DNA from: DUQW01 sp050953825 | GTDB lineage: Bacteria; Bacillota_I; Bacilli_A; Acholeplasmatales; Acholeplasmataceae | Direction of reading: 5' to 3' | DNA: 64,000 nucleotides | Assembly (NCBI GenBank): GCA_050953825.1 | Contig: JBMNNF010000005.1 | Location: 89,669 to 153,668, forward strand | Part shown: one piece after another, positions 35,819 to 46,067 of the stretch | How the letters are laid out: every line of letters starts with the position of its first letter | Numbering within the stretch: position 1 is the stretch's first letter | Program-made: the position numbers and the translations under genes | Notes under the pieces: model-generated | Seen by the model: the letters and a program-made list of their open reading frames with translations, nothing else | Told to the model about the DNA's origin: nothing | Databases searched by the model: none

Positions 35819-37671
35819 AATGGTTTCCTTCAAAGGAAGATTTATACTTTTTCGACCAAGGTAAATTAGCCGATGCATATCGCCTGTTTGGTTCTCATTT
35901 AATTAGAGATAAAAAAGGTAAAATTGTGGCAACTAGGTTTACTGTCTACGCACCAAACGCAGTTGCCGTAAAACTGATATGTTCGTATAACAACTTCGAA
36001 GGTTGGAAACATGAACTAACTAAAATTGACCCGTACGGAGTATGGTCCATTGAAATTCCTGAAAATTTAGAGTGGAATACATATAAATATGAAGTATACA
36101 CTCAAGATGGCAGAGTTTTATATAAAGCTGATCCATATGCTTATTTTAGTGAAGTTAGACCAGCTAATGCCTCAAAAGTATATGATATTGACGGTTATGA
36201 GTGGAATGATGACGTTTGGATGTTTACCAAGTCAAAACCATATAATAAGCCAGTATTAATTTATGAGATGCATCTTGGATCTTGGAAAAGAAAATATGGG
36301 CAATTTATTAAATATAATGAACTTGTAGATGATTTAATTCATTATTTAAAAGATAACAATTTCACTCACGTTGAATTTCTACCAGTTTACGAACATCCAC
36401 TTGATGATTCATGGGGATATCAAGGTACTGGATTTTTTGCAGCGACCTCTCGCTACGGAGTCCCCAAAGATTTGATGTATTTAATTGATAGATTACATCA
36501 AGCGGGAATTGGTGTCTTAATTGACTGGGTTTTAGGTCACATTAATCGTGATGAACATGGTTTATATTTTTTTGATGGAACTCCTTTATATGAAATTGAA
36601 AATGAATTCCAAAGAGAAAATGTGGTTTGGGGAACAGCCAATTTAGATTTTTCCAAAGGACCAACTAAAAGTTTTATGTTATCTGCACTATCTTTTTGGG
36701 TTAAGTATTTTCATGTTGATGGTTTCCGAATTGATGCGGTTAGTAATTTATACCATCATCACGGAAATCCACATCATGGTGAAAATACGCCAGCGATTGA
36801 CTTTTTAAAACAACTCTCCCATCATTTATTTGGAATAGATGATCGACTTCTTTTTATGGCTGAAGATTCCAGTGCTCACCCAGATGTAACGAAACCAGTT
36901 GATGCTGGTGGTGTGGGATTTAACTATAAATGGAATATGGGTTTTATGAATGACACCCTAAATTATTTTAAAAAAGACCCGATTTATCGCAAGTGGCATC
37001 ATCATAATATTACATTTGGTACAACTTATGCTTTTTCTGAACAGTTTATTTTACCGTATTCACATGATGAAGTCGTTCATGGAAAAGGATCGATGCTAAC
37101 TAAAATGCCTGGTGATTATTTTCAAAAATTTGCTAATTACCGTGCCCTACTGGTATTATGGATGACACATCCAGGTAAGAAGTTGTTATTTATGGGTCAA
37201 GAATTTGCTCATTTTGCTGAATGGAATGTTAATCGTGAGTTGGACTGGAATTTATTAGATTTTCCAGCTCATCACAAATTTAATCAATTCTTTAAAGATT
37301 TAGGTGCCATCTATCATAAATATCCAGAATTTCACGCTTATGATCACGATTCTAAAACATTTGAGTGGATTGATGCTGATAATGCCAGACAAAGTATTTA
37401 TTCATATATTAGATGGGAAAAAGATGGACATTCAGTAGTAATTTTGAATTTAACGCCAAATGTATATCATAACTTTGAAGTTGGTGTACCAAAGGAAGGA
37501 ATATATGAAGAGATAATCAATAGTGATAGTGAGATTTATTACGGAAGTAACCAATATAATGGGTTACCATTAGAAACTATAGATGAACCGCGCCATAAAT
37601 TTAAACAACATATTAAAGTGACGCTAGGTCCATTAACTGGACTAATATTAAAGTATAGAAAGAAGGGATAA
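35815..37671 (+). CDS. glgB: 1,4-alpha-glucan branching enzyme
   Basis: Makes alpha-1,6 branches in glycogen. The 618-residue GH13 enzyme has an N-terminal CBM48-like domain (about 20-115), EMHLGSWKRK, YWGYQGTGFF-type DSWGYQGTGFFAATSRYG, the nucleophile Asp in DGFRIDAVSN (about 307), the acid Glu in MAEDSSAHPDVT (about 351), and LPYSHDEVVHGKGS. The first of two glycogen genes at the end of a long run beginning with secA. Confidence 0.95.
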   Translation: MKWFPSKEDLYFFDQGKLADAYRLFGSHLIRDKKGKIVATRFTVYAPNAVAVKLICSYNNFEGWKHELTKIDPYGVWSIEIPENLEWNTYKYEVYTQDGRVLYKADPYAYFSEVRPANASKVYDIDGYEWNDDVWMFTKSKPYNKPVLIYEMHLGSWKRKYGQFIKYNELVDDLIHYLKDNNFTHVEFLPVYEHPLDDSWGYQGTGFFAATSRYGVPKDLMYLIDRLHQAGIGVLIDWVLGHINRDEHGLYFFDGTPLYEIENEFQRENVVWGTANLDFSKGPTKSFMLSALSFWVKYFHVDGFRIDAVSNLYHHHGNPHHGENTPAIDFLKQLSHHLFGIDDRLLFMAEDSSAHPDVTKPVDAGGVGFNYKWNMGFMNDTLNYFKKDPIYRKWHHHNITFGTTYAFSEQFILPYSHDEVVHGKGSMLTKMPGDYFQKFANYRALLVLWMTHPGKKLLFMGQEFAHFAEWNVNRELDWNLLDFPAHHKFNQFFKDLGAIYHKYPEFHAYDHDSKTFEWIDADNARQSIYSYIRWEKDGHSVVILNLTPNVYHNFEVGVPKEGIYEEIINSDSEIYYGSNQYNGLPLETIDEPRHKFKQHIKVTLGPLTGLILKYRKKG

Positions 37672-37672
37672 T

Positions 37673-40087
37673 ATGAATAATTTTAAAGACAAAGAAACAT
37701 TTACTAAATTATTTAAAGAAAATATTATTAGAAGATATGCAATTCCATTTGAAAAATCAACCCCATACCAACAATATGTGGTATTAGGTAAAATGTTGAT
37801 GGAAGAAATTGGTCCAGCATGGTATGAAAATAATGAAATAATTAGAAAGAAAAAACATAAAGTAGCACATTATTTCTCAATGGAATTCTTAATGGGAAGA
37901 ATGATTACTAACAATTTACAAAATTACGGCGTATATAATGTTGTTAAAGAAGCATTTAATGATTTAGGAATTGATTTAGATGATGTTGAACATCGTGAGG
38001 CCGATGCTGGATTAGGTAATGGCGGGTTAGGACGATTAGCCGCATGTTTTCTGGACTCATCAGCTTCCCTAGGATTACCAGTAATGGGACAAACCATTCG
38101 CTATCGTTATGGATTTTTTAAACAAATTATTCAAAATGGTTATCAAGTTGAATCACCTGACGTGTGGTTAAAAGATAGATATGTCTGGGAAATTCGAAGG
38201 CAAGAAGAAGCGGTCAACGTTCCATTTTATGGCAATATTGAAATTGGTTTAAAACCAGATGGCTCATTAGATGTTAGACATATCAATGCGGAATATGTCA
38301 AAGCTGTTCCATATGATATGCCAATCATTGGTGATAATAATGGAGTAGTTAATACCTTAAGAATGTGGAATGCTGAACCATCAGATATGAACTTTTCTTA
38401 TGTAACTCATGATTATCACCGTAAAGTTAGAGAAATTTCTGAAATGTTATATCCAAATGATGAAACTGTAGCCGGTAAAATCTTAAGATTAAAACAACAA
38501 TACTTTTTCTCATCAGCTGGGATTAACTCCATTATTAAAAGGCATCTCGCTCAACATGGGACAGTTAGAAATTTAGCTGACTATGTAGTATTCCAAATTA
38601 ATGATACTCATCCGACATTAATTATTCCTGAATTAATGAGAATTTTAGTTGATGAGCAACAATTAGAATGGGATGAAGCTTGGGAAATTACTACTAAGAT
38701 TTGTGCCTATACTAATCACACCATTTTATATGAAGCCTTAGAAGTGTGGCCAATTAATATTTTCAAACAATTACTACCAAGAATCTATACCATTACTGAA
38801 GAAATTGATCGTCGTTTTGTTGAGTCTTTAGAAAAACAATACGGTCGCGATACACGCTTTATTCCTTCACTTAGAATTATTAAAGATAATGTAATTAGAA
38901 TGGCTAACTTAGCTATTGTCGGTTCGTTTTCAGTAAATGGCGTAGCTAAACTACATACATCAATTTTAAAAGACATTGTATTTGCTGATTTTAACTCACA
39001 TTATCCAAATAAATTCAACAATAAAACCAACGGAATAACTCATCGCCGTTGGTGCTATCACATTAACCCAGAACTAGTCAGTATCTTATCAGATACAATT
39101 GGTAATGATTGGGTTAAGGATGCATCTAAGTTGAAAGGATTATTAAAATATGAAAATGATCCGAAAATTCAAAAGCGCTATAAAGAAATGAAACTAGCGC
39201 GAAAGACCGAGCTAGCGAATATTATTTATCATAATCAACAGGTTGAATTAAATCCTAAAGCCATCTTTGATATTCAAGTTAAAAGATTACATGAATATAA
39301 ACGCCAATTAATGAAAGCGTTAGGAATTATGGCGATTTACAATAAACTAAAAAGTGATTTAGACTTTAGAAATAACTATCATCCTCATGTATTTATCTTT
39401 GGTGCTAAAGCCGCCCCAACCTATTATTTTGCCAAAAAAGTCATTAAGTTAATTAATACAATCGCTGATAAAGTAAATAATGATGAAGATACCAACAACT
39501 TATTAAAAGTAGTCTTTGTTGAAGACTATAACGTCTCATATGCGGAAAAGATTATGCCAGCGGCTGATGTATCAGAACAAATTTCAACGGCATCTAAAGA
39601 AGCTTCAGGCACTGGAAATATGAAGTTTATGATGAACGGAGCAATTACTTTAGGCACATTAGATGGGGCTAATGTTGAAATTAATGAATTAGTTGGTGAT
39701 GACAATATGCAAATCTTTGGTCTAACTGCCGATATGGTTACAGCGTTAGAACGTAATCCTGAACGATACAATCCAATGGAGATTTATGAAAACGACTTAG
39801 TAATTAAAGAAGTATTGGATCAACTAACTAACGGATTTTTTGATGTTCCATTCGATGAATTTAAAGAAATTAAAGATTCTTTAATTTATCGCGATAAATA
39901 TTTTGTCTTAAAAGATTTAAATAACTGGTTAGTAGCTCAAGATAATATTAACAAATTATATAAAGATGAAAAGAAATGGTATCAAATGGCAATTCATAAT
40001 ACTGCAATGTCAGGATATTTCTCAGCTGATCGAACCATTTTAGATTATAATCGCGACATTTGGCATTTAAAGCCATTAAATATATAG
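37673..40087 (+). CDS. glgP: Glycogen phosphorylase
   Basis: Releases glucose 1-phosphate from glycogen or maltodextrin with pyridoxal phosphate. The 804-residue protein shows EADAGLGNGGLGRLAACFLDS, INDTHPTLIIPELMR, NGITHRRWCYHINPEL and the PLP-lysine region SGTGNMKFMMNGA (Lys about 652). glgC and glgA are not present, so glycogen synthesis genes must be elsewhere or the pair serves imported dextrins. One base separates it from glgB. Confidence 0.96.
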   Translation: MNNFKDKETFTKLFKENIIRRYAIPFEKSTPYQQYVVLGKMLMEEIGPAWYENNEIIRKKKHKVAHYFSMEFLMGRMITNNLQNYGVYNVVKEAFNDLGIDLDDVEHREADAGLGNGGLGRLAACFLDSSASLGLPVMGQTIRYRYGFFKQIIQNGYQVESPDVWLKDRYVWEIRRQEEAVNVPFYGNIEIGLKPDGSLDVRHINAEYVKAVPYDMPIIGDNNGVVNTLRMWNAEPSDMNFSYVTHDYHRKVREISEMLYPNDETVAGKILRLKQQYFFSSAGINSIIKRHLAQHGTVRNLADYVVFQINDTHPTLIIPELMRILVDEQQLEWDEAWEITTKICAYTNHTILYEALEVWPINIFKQLLPRIYTITEEIDRRFVESLEKQYGRDTRFIPSLRIIKDNVIRMANLAIVGSFSVNGVAKLHTSILKDIVFADFNSHYPNKFNNKTNGITHRRWCYHINPELVSILSDTIGNDWVKDASKLKGLLKYENDPKIQKRYKEMKLARKTELANIIYHNQQVELNPKAIFDIQVKRLHEYKRQLMKALGIMAIYNKLKSDLDFRNNYHPHVFIFGAKAAPTYYFAKKVIKLINTIADKVNNDEDTNNLLKVVFVEDYNVSYAEKIMPAADVSEQISTASKEASGTGNMKFMMNGAITLGTLDGANVEINELVGDDNMQIFGLTADMVTALERNPERYNPMEIYENDLVIKEVLDQLTNGFFDVPFDEFKEIKDSLIYRDKYFVLKDLNNWLVAQDNINKLYKDEKKWYQMAIHNTAMSGYFSADRTILDYNRDIWHLKPLNI

Positions 40088-40101
40088 TAGGAGGATATTT
40101 T

Positions 40102-40599
40102 ATGGATATAAAAAGACTTTTTATCATCTCTGGTCCAGCCAGTGTTGGTAAAACCACAGTTTCAAGAATTTTGGCGCACCATTTGCCAGAAAAAACGGCA
40201 ATTGTTGATGGCGACGATATTTTAAGATTTAGTATTGTGAATGGTAATATTAGCGACTTTTTCTTAATCAATGCTAAATCAGTGATTAATAACTTTTTAA
40301 AATCAGGTGTTGATGTGGTCTTCTCACATTATGTACTTCCTGATGAAATAGTCGAATTGGCTAAAGATTTGGATCAAGAAGAAGTTAAGGTTGTTTATCT
40401 AACAGCCAATTTAAGGACGTTAAAACTTCGCAATCAAACAAGACCAACTGATGGTCAAACCCATCTAGACTTAGAATTAGAACTAGAAAAGTTTAATAAT
40501 GCGAACATTGATCCAAAATATATTTTGGATAATTCAGAATTAACTCTAACTGAAACGGCCAAGACGATTATGAATGAAGATCGATTTATTGTGAAATAA
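40102..40599 (+). CDS. P-loop nucleoside/zeta-toxin-like kinase of unknown substrate
   Basis: A 165-residue P-loop protein: Walker A SGPASVGKTTVSRIL near the N-terminus, then IVDGDDILRF, a typical kinase acceptor-site acid pair, and a lid region TLKLRNQTRPTDGQTH. Size and layout fit small kinases such as shikimate/gluconate/chloramphenicol-phosphotransferase types. Substrate unknown. The ATG at 40102 has GTAGGAGGA before it; an earlier in-frame ATG at 40060 overlaps glgP and lacks a site. Confidence 0.75.
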   Translation: MDIKRLFIISGPASVGKTTVSRILAHHLPEKTAIVDGDDILRFSIVNGNISDFFLINAKSVINNFLKSGVDVVFSHYVLPDEIVELAKDLDQEEVKVVYLTANLRTLKLRNQTRPTDGQTHLDLELELEKFNNANIDPKYILDNSELTLTETAKTIMNEDRFIVK

Positions 40600-40603
40600 C
40601 TAT

Positions 40604-40629
40604 AAAACCCTGGAATTCCAGGGTTTTTT
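40604..40629 (+). terminator. Intrinsic terminator after the glycogen genes
   Basis: AAAACCCTGG (40604-40613), loop AATT, CCAGGGTTTT (40618-40627) and further T. Ends the secA-to-kinase run. Confidence 0.9.
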
Positions 40630-40665
40630 AGTGTTTTAAAAATTCTAAATTTCAAGCTTTAACAA

Positions 40666-41472
40666 TTATAAATTAAAGACTTTTTCTAAATAATCAACAA
40701 TTCCATCTTCATGATTAGTGAGATAAGTTTGGTATTTACTGGCCAATTCTAATCCGTTTTTGGCATTTAACATTGAAACACCGTGACCAACGGTTTGGAG
40801 CATATCAAAATCATTTAAATCATCGCCAAAGGCAATAGTATAATCACGATTTACCTTAAACATCTCAATAATAATATTAATCGCATTTCCTTTAGTATTT
40901 CCTTTGACATAAACTTCATATAAAGAAATTCCATCTTTAGTGCCCCATAGACGATAAGTGATTTTTGAGAAGTGATTATTAATAATCGTTTCAAAAAAAG
41001 CTTGATGTTCATCTAATAATGTAAAAATAATCCCAGTTGGGGCTACGTTAACTTTATCAAAATCACATAAAACGATATCTTCCTCTTTAGTGACGTGAAA
41101 TAACCATTTCAAACGTTCATCATATTGATAAATATAAACTTTTTCATCAACATTATATAAAGCTGAAATTGTAATATTTTTGACAAGTTTAAACAATTTG
41201 TGAGAATCTTTTATATCCATTGTCATTTTAATTTCTTTAAAATTAGGATCAGAAGGATTAGAAATAAAAGCGCCATTATCGGTGATTAATGGTCCATTTA
41301 AATTAAGTTCATGATAGATGTCAATCGCTCCAACAAAAGGTCTTCCGGTTGTTAGGATGATTTCATGTCCTTTGTTTTTTAAGTATTCAACATAGTTAAT
41401 AGTTCGTTTCGATAGATTACCTTTTCTATCAAGAAGTGAACCATCAAGATCAAAAAAGATATAATATTTCAT
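40666..41472 (-). CDS. HAD-superfamily (Cof-type) phosphatase
   Basis: A 268-residue Cof/IIB HAD hydrolase, second of its type in the window. Motif I FFDLDGSLLDRKG at the start, motif II TTGRPFVGA, motif IV AFGDDLNDFDML near residue 218. Substrate unknown; likely a sugar or cofactor phosphate. Read from the minus strand, divergent from the gene at 41606. Confidence 0.88.
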   Translation of the reverse strand: MKYYIFFDLDGSLLDRKGNLSKRTINYVEYLKNKGHEIILTTGRPFVGAIDIYHELNLNGPLITDNGAFISNPSDPNFKEIKMTMDIKDSHKLFKLVKNITISALYNVDEKVYIYQYDERLKWLFHVTKEEDIVLCDFDKVNVAPTGIIFTLLDEHQAFFETIINNHFSKITYRLWGTKDGISLYEVYVKGNTKGNAINIIIEMFKVNRDYTIAFGDDLNDFDMLQTVGHGVSMLNAKNGLELASKYQTYLTNHEDGIVDYLEKVFNL

Positions 41473-41605
41473 ATGACACCTCTAAATAATTATGTCATAA
41501 TGGTAATTCGAAATGCAAATTATAAGTTTTTATTATTATCTTCATAGTAATTTTTGTCATTCCAAATATTATTACTATGTTATAATATTATAGAGAGGTA
41601 TTAAA

Positions 41606-42379
41606 ATGTTTTCGTTAAATATTGACAAATATTTAAATATCCCAACAATTATTTCATTTGCCATGGGAATTCTCATGGGTTTTTTACTTCTGTTACTAGT
41701 CTACATTCTTGCTGTTATTAAGGGAATGAATAAAGAAGTAAAACGAAGAAAAATTCAAGAATCAGATGTTGATTTAAATGAAATAAACTGGTTGATTGAT
41801 GAATCTAAGATGCGATATAAAAATTTGGAGAAAGAAAAAAAACAGTCATCATTTAAAAACTTATATGAGGTCGGTACCGATTTATCCCATAACATCGCTA
41901 GCAAATTTTATCCAAGAAGTAAAAAACCGCTTCAAGAGTTGACGGTTGATGAGATATTAATTTTAACGCACTACATTAGTGATCGAATTGATGATTTATT
42001 ATCAGCTAGAATTTTGAAAATGTTTCGTGGGATGACTATCAAACAAATTTTAGATTTAAAAAATACTGGTCAGAAGATTACTGAATCGAAAATTTATAAA
42101 TCGGCAACTGGTGCTAAATTAGGCAAGATGTGGCAAGCTGTGAAAATTGTTAATCCGTTTTATTGGATAAAAAAAGGAACCATCAATCAAGCAATCAAAA
42201 TTATTATTAAAAAAATTGCGTTAAATAGTATTGTCATTATTGGTGAGGAGACATATAAGATTTACAGTAAGAAGATTTTTGAAACACCAGTTGATGAAGA
42301 ATTAACCTTTGATGAATTAGAAGAAATTATTCAAATTGAGGAGGAAGAAGACAATGTCAAAAAGAAAAAAAGAACCTAG
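41606..42379 (+). CDS. Membrane-anchored protein of unknown function upstream of ftsK
   Basis: A 257-residue protein with one N-terminal membrane segment (about 14-38), a basic cytoplasmic stretch (KEVKRRKIQ), a central helical region (ELTVDEILILTHYISDRIDDLL, about 110-130) and a strongly acidic then basic C-terminus (EEEEDNVKKKKRT). No family recognised. Preceded by GAGAGG and by an extended -10 TGTTATAAT (41578-41586). It overlaps the ftsK start by 26 bases, so the two are translated together. Confidence 0.6.
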   Translation: MFSLNIDKYLNIPTIISFAMGILMGFLLLLLVYILAVIKGMNKEVKRRKIQESDVDLNEINWLIDESKMRYKNLEKEKKQSSFKNLYEVGTDLSHNIASKFYPRSKKPLQELTVDEILILTHYISDRIDDLLSARILKMFRGMTIKQILDLKNTGQKITESKIYKSATGAKLGKMWQAVKIVNPFYWIKKGTINQAIKIIIKKIALNSIVIIGEETYKIYSKKIFETPVDEELTFDELEEIIQIEEEEDNVKKKKRT

Positions 42380-44453
42380 CGTCAAATATGAAAGTAAAAA
42401 ATCAATCTTTGTTATTCCTCAAATTATTAAAATTGAAGGATTAAGAACTGATACTAAATTTAAACCATCAAAACCGGTATCTCCAATTTGGGGTCGAAAA
42501 GTGGCTGATGTGTTTGTACCTAAAGTTAAAGTAGTTGAAACTGGTGATATTGACACACGTTATGATCCATTTCGTGATGAAGGAGACCGAAAAATATCGG
42601 CAGAAGAAAGAGCTAAATATAGTGAGTTTACTAATATAGTTACCGATGAATCAAGAGAAAAATTTTTAGGTAGTCCAGTTCATAAATTTGAGGAAATAAA
42701 AAAAGAAGAACAGATTAAAGAAGAGACGATTATTAAACCGATTGGTAGATTTTCCAAAGACAAGAAACCACAATCACAAAGTGCTTTTTATCATGATTAT
42801 CAAGAATCAAAAGGTAGTCAACCAAAATATGAACAATATCAACCAAAATATGAAATGTCTGAAGATGATATTGTTGATGAAAAAGAATTTGATGATTTCG
42901 ATATTTACGCTACGCCAACAACTTATTCTTTTGAAGAAGCGTTGGAAATGGAAAAAGAAGTTAAAGCTTCATTAGAAGAAATTAAGAAAGAAGAAGCTCC
43001 AGTTAAACATGAAAAGATTAAAGTTGAAGGCGAATACCGGTTACCAAGCGTTAAATTGTTTTCTAAAAAAGATTTAACATTAGATGATCAACCAGAATGG
43101 TTAATCCGTCAAGTTGATATTATTAACTCAACTCTAGCTCAATTTTCAATTGACGGTAGAGTTGTGGGAACTAAAAAGGGGCCAACGGTTACTAGATATG
43201 AAATTGAACTTGAAGCCGGTATTAATGTTAAAAAAGTTACTCAAATTGAACATAACTTAATGATGGGATTAGCGGCTTCTTCAATTAGAATTGAAGCCCC
43301 AATTCCTGGGAAGCCATATGTTGGAATTGAAGTTCCTAATGAAGTTCCTGAAACAGTTTTATTCGGAAATGTTGTTGACACTCCAGAATTTTTAGATGAC
43401 CACGATCATCCACTAAAAATTGCCTTAGGTGTCGATATTGATGGTGAAAATATTTATACTGATATTCAAAAAATGCCACATGGTTTAATTGCTGGAGCGA
43501 CAGCTAGTGGTAAGAGTGTTTGTGTTAATACAATTTTAGTTAGTTTATTACTGAAAAATAAACCAGAAGATTTAAGATTAATTTTAATTGATCCGAAAAT
43601 GGTTGAGTTGCAACCATATAATGGTCTTCCTCACTTAATTACTCCGGTTATTACTGATGCTAAAATGGCAGCTACGGCCTTGAAATGGGCAGTTGAGGAA
43701 ATGGAAAAGCGATTTAAGATATTTGCTAAAAATCGAAGTCGTGATATTAAATCATATAATAAAAATCTTTTAAATGGTGCGGCTGAAGGTGAAAAGATGC
43801 CTTATATCGTTATCATAATTGATGAGTTGGCAGATTTAATGGTAGTTGCTTCACAAGATGTAGAAAATTCAGTTCAAAGGATTACCCAAAAAGCTAGGGC
43901 TGCTGGTATTCACTTATTAGTTGCTACCCAAAGACCGACAACCGATGTTGTTAAGGGAACTATCAAAGCGAATATTCCAACTAGAATTGCCTTTAGAGTG
44001 GCGTCATTTGTTGACTCAACGACAATTTTAGATTCACAAGGTGCCGAATCACTGTTAGGTAAGGGGGATATGTTGTTTAAAGAAACCGATCAAATTATTC
44101 GTCTTCAAGGAGCATTGATTCCAGATGACGAAATTTATGCGGTAACTGACTATATTAAACGAAATAGTGAAACTAATTATGTCTTCCAACATGAAGAGTT
44201 ACAACAAAAAGCTAGAGTGATGATGGATTTATCCGATGAACTATTTGTTCCAGTTGCTAGATTTGTAGTTGCGGAACAACGTTGTTCTATAAATAGTATT
44301 CAAAAAGAATTTTCAATCGGATTTAACCGTGCTCAAATGTTAGTTGAATCTTTAGAAAATTATGGGATAGTTTCAGCAACTCAAGGGACAGTAGCTCGAG
44401 AAGTTCTAGTTAAATCATTAGATCATTTAGAGGAAATTTTACAAACAATATGA
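42354..44453 (+). CDS. ftsK: FtsK/SpoIIIE-type DNA translocase without the membrane domain
   Basis: A 699-residue motor protein that pumps DNA at division. The alpha-beta-gamma parts are complete: Walker A AGATASGKSVCVN (about 381), Walker B YIVIIIDELADLM (about 485), ATQRPTTDVVKG, and the C-terminal winged-helix gamma domain (AEQRCSINSIQKEF onward). The first 230 residues are charged and low in hydrophobics with no membrane segment, unlike FtsK and SpoIIIE which have four. The ATG at 42354 has GAGGAGGAA upstream. It overlaps lepB by 4 bases. Confidence 0.92.
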   Translation: MSKRKKEPSVKYESKKSIFVIPQIIKIEGLRTDTKFKPSKPVSPIWGRKVADVFVPKVKVVETGDIDTRYDPFRDEGDRKISAEERAKYSEFTNIVTDESREKFLGSPVHKFEEIKKEEQIKEETIIKPIGRFSKDKKPQSQSAFYHDYQESKGSQPKYEQYQPKYEMSEDDIVDEKEFDDFDIYATPTTYSFEEALEMEKEVKASLEEIKKEEAPVKHEKIKVEGEYRLPSVKLFSKKDLTLDDQPEWLIRQVDIINSTLAQFSIDGRVVGTKKGPTVTRYEIELEAGINVKKVTQIEHNLMMGLAASSIRIEAPIPGKPYVGIEVPNEVPETVLFGNVVDTPEFLDDHDHPLKIALGVDIDGENIYTDIQKMPHGLIAGATASGKSVCVNTILVSLLLKNKPEDLRLILIDPKMVELQPYNGLPHLITPVITDAKMAATALKWAVEEMEKRFKIFAKNRSRDIKSYNKNLLNGAAEGEKMPYIVIIIDELADLMVVASQDVENSVQRITQKARAAGIHLLVATQRPTTDVVKGTIKANIPTRIAFRVASFVDSTTILDSQGAESLLGKGDMLFKETDQIIRLQGALIPDDEIYAVTDYIKRNSETNYVFQHEELQQKARVMMDLSDELFVPVARFVVAEQRCSINSIQKEFSIGFNRAQMLVESLENYGIVSATQGTVAREVLVKSLDHLEEILQTI

Positions 44454-45211
44454 AATTTCTAACAAAAGAAAAAACTTATAACTACACATTTATAAGCACG
44501 ATATTATTTATAACTAACATCATAATTATCCCAATAACAATCAATAACCCATTATCAGTTAAATGGCTATTGATTTTATATGTAATTGTAGGTTTTTTAT
44601 CACTACTATTTTTAATATACATTTTCATAAAAAATAATATTTATAATGAGAATATTAAAATTGATTCCAAATTATATAAGCTTTATGATTATATCGCACC
44701 ACTAATGGTTACTTTATCAATATTTGTCATTATTTTTGGTAATATTATTGTTTTAGGTGAAGTGTCTCAATCATCAATGGAACCAACTTTACAAAACAAA
44801 CAAAAAATATTAATTTATAAATATTGTTACACACCAAAGCGAGATGATATTGTTATTGTCTTAGACGAAGATTTATTTGACTCACCAATCATTAAAAGAG
44901 TGGTTGCGGTTCCTGGAGATAAAATTACTTTTGTCGAAAAACCATTCACTATTGACAATAAAGGCTATTTATACATTAATGATGTATTGTATAAAAACGC
45001 CTTTTTAAAAAACAAGGAAACCTTGTTTACTCAGGTTCAATTTAATAAAATTGTTGAACATGAGTTAAGTAATGGCATCTTTCAGTATGAAGTTACATTA
45101 TCAGAAGGTTATTACATAGTATTGGGCGATTATTTTGATATTTCGATGGATTCAAGACATTATGGTGCCTTTCATCAATCTAAAATTATTGGGAAAATGA
45201 TATATCCGTAA
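44450..45211 (+). CDS. lepB: Signal peptidase I
   Basis: Removes signal peptides from secreted proteins. The 253-residue protein has three hydrophobic segments (about 14-33, 40-62 and 81-103), then the catalytic Ser in SQSSMEPTL (about 108) and catalytic Lys in PIIKRVVAVPGDK (about 149), and a late GDYFDISMDSRHYG box E. Three membrane segments are more than most Firmicute SipS types have. It follows ftsK by a 4-base overlap. Confidence 0.92.
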   Translation: MKFLTKEKTYNYTFISTILFITNIIIIPITINNPLSVKWLLILYVIVGFLSLLFLIYIFIKNNIYNENIKIDSKLYKLYDYIAPLMVTLSIFVIIFGNIIVLGEVSQSSMEPTLQNKQKILIYKYCYTPKRDDIVIVLDEDLFDSPIIKRVVAVPGDKITFVEKPFTIDNKGYLYINDVLYKNAFLKNKETLFTQVQFNKIVEHELSNGIFQYEVTLSEGYYIVLGDYFDISMDSRHYGAFHQSKIIGKMIYP

Positions 45212-45224
45212 GGAGGCGGTAAAG

Positions 45225-46067
45225 ATGAGTAATATTAACTGGTATCCAGGTCATATGGCGAAATCTTTTCGTGAATTGGAGAAACATTTAAAATTAGTCG
45301 ATATTGTTATGATTTTACTAGATTCAAGAATTCCTAAATCGAGTATGAATCCAGAAATCTTAAAAAGAGTGAAACATAAACCAACTTTAATTTTATTTAA
45401 TAAAAGTGATTTAGCTGACAAAAAAATATTAAATGAATGGGAAACATATTATCGACAATTAGGATTTTATACAATGCAAATTGATGCGACCGATAAAAGA
45501 AGTTTAGCGAGAATCTATCCTTTAGTAAAAAATGTTATTTTAGAAGATAAGGTAACAAAAACTATCACTAGAGGACGCCTACTAACTCCATTTAAAACGA
45601 TGATTTTAGGAATTCCCAATGTTGGTAAATCGACATTAATTAATAATTTAGCTAATCGAGCTAGTGCTAAAGTTGAAAATAGGCCAGGAGTCACTAGACA
45701 ATTAAATTGGTATCGTTTATCAGATGAATTTGAATTGTTAGATACACCGGGTGTATTATGGCCTAAATTTGATAAAATTACTGGATACAATCTAGCAATT
45801 ACTGGTGCCATTAGAGACGATATTCTACCATTAGATAATGTGGTAATCCACGCTTTAGAACATTTAGCAAAATATTATCCTAATGAGTTAAAAAATAGAT
45901 ACCGTGTTACTGATATTTCTAAACCAGTTAAAATGTTAGAAGATATTGGCAGATCACATGGTGCTCTTTTAAGGGGTAACGAATTAGATTATGATCGAAT
46001 CTATTCAATCATCTTAAAAGATATTAGACAAAATAGATTAGGAGGTCTATGTTTTGAAAGGCCATGA
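45225..46067 (+). CDS. rbgA: Ribosome biogenesis GTPase RbgA (YlqF)
   Basis: Circularly permuted GTPase for late 50S assembly. In the 280-residue protein the G4 motif NKSDL (about 65) comes before G1 GIPNVGKSTL (about 129) and G3 DTPGVLWP (about 172), the permuted order. INWYPGHMAKSFRELE at the N-terminus is diagnostic. It has AAGGAGG upstream and overlaps rnhB by 14 bases. Confidence 0.95.
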   Translation: MSNINWYPGHMAKSFRELEKHLKLVDIVMILLDSRIPKSSMNPEILKRVKHKPTLILFNKSDLADKKILNEWETYYRQLGFYTMQIDATDKRSLARIYPLVKNVILEDKVTKTITRGRLLTPFKTMILGIPNVGKSTLINNLANRASAKVENRPGVTRQLNWYRLSDEFELLDTPGVLWPKFDKITGYNLAITGAIRDDILPLDNVVIHALEHLAKYYPNELKNRYRVTDISKPVKMLEDIGRSHGALLRGNELDYDRIYSIILKDIRQNRLGGLCFERP

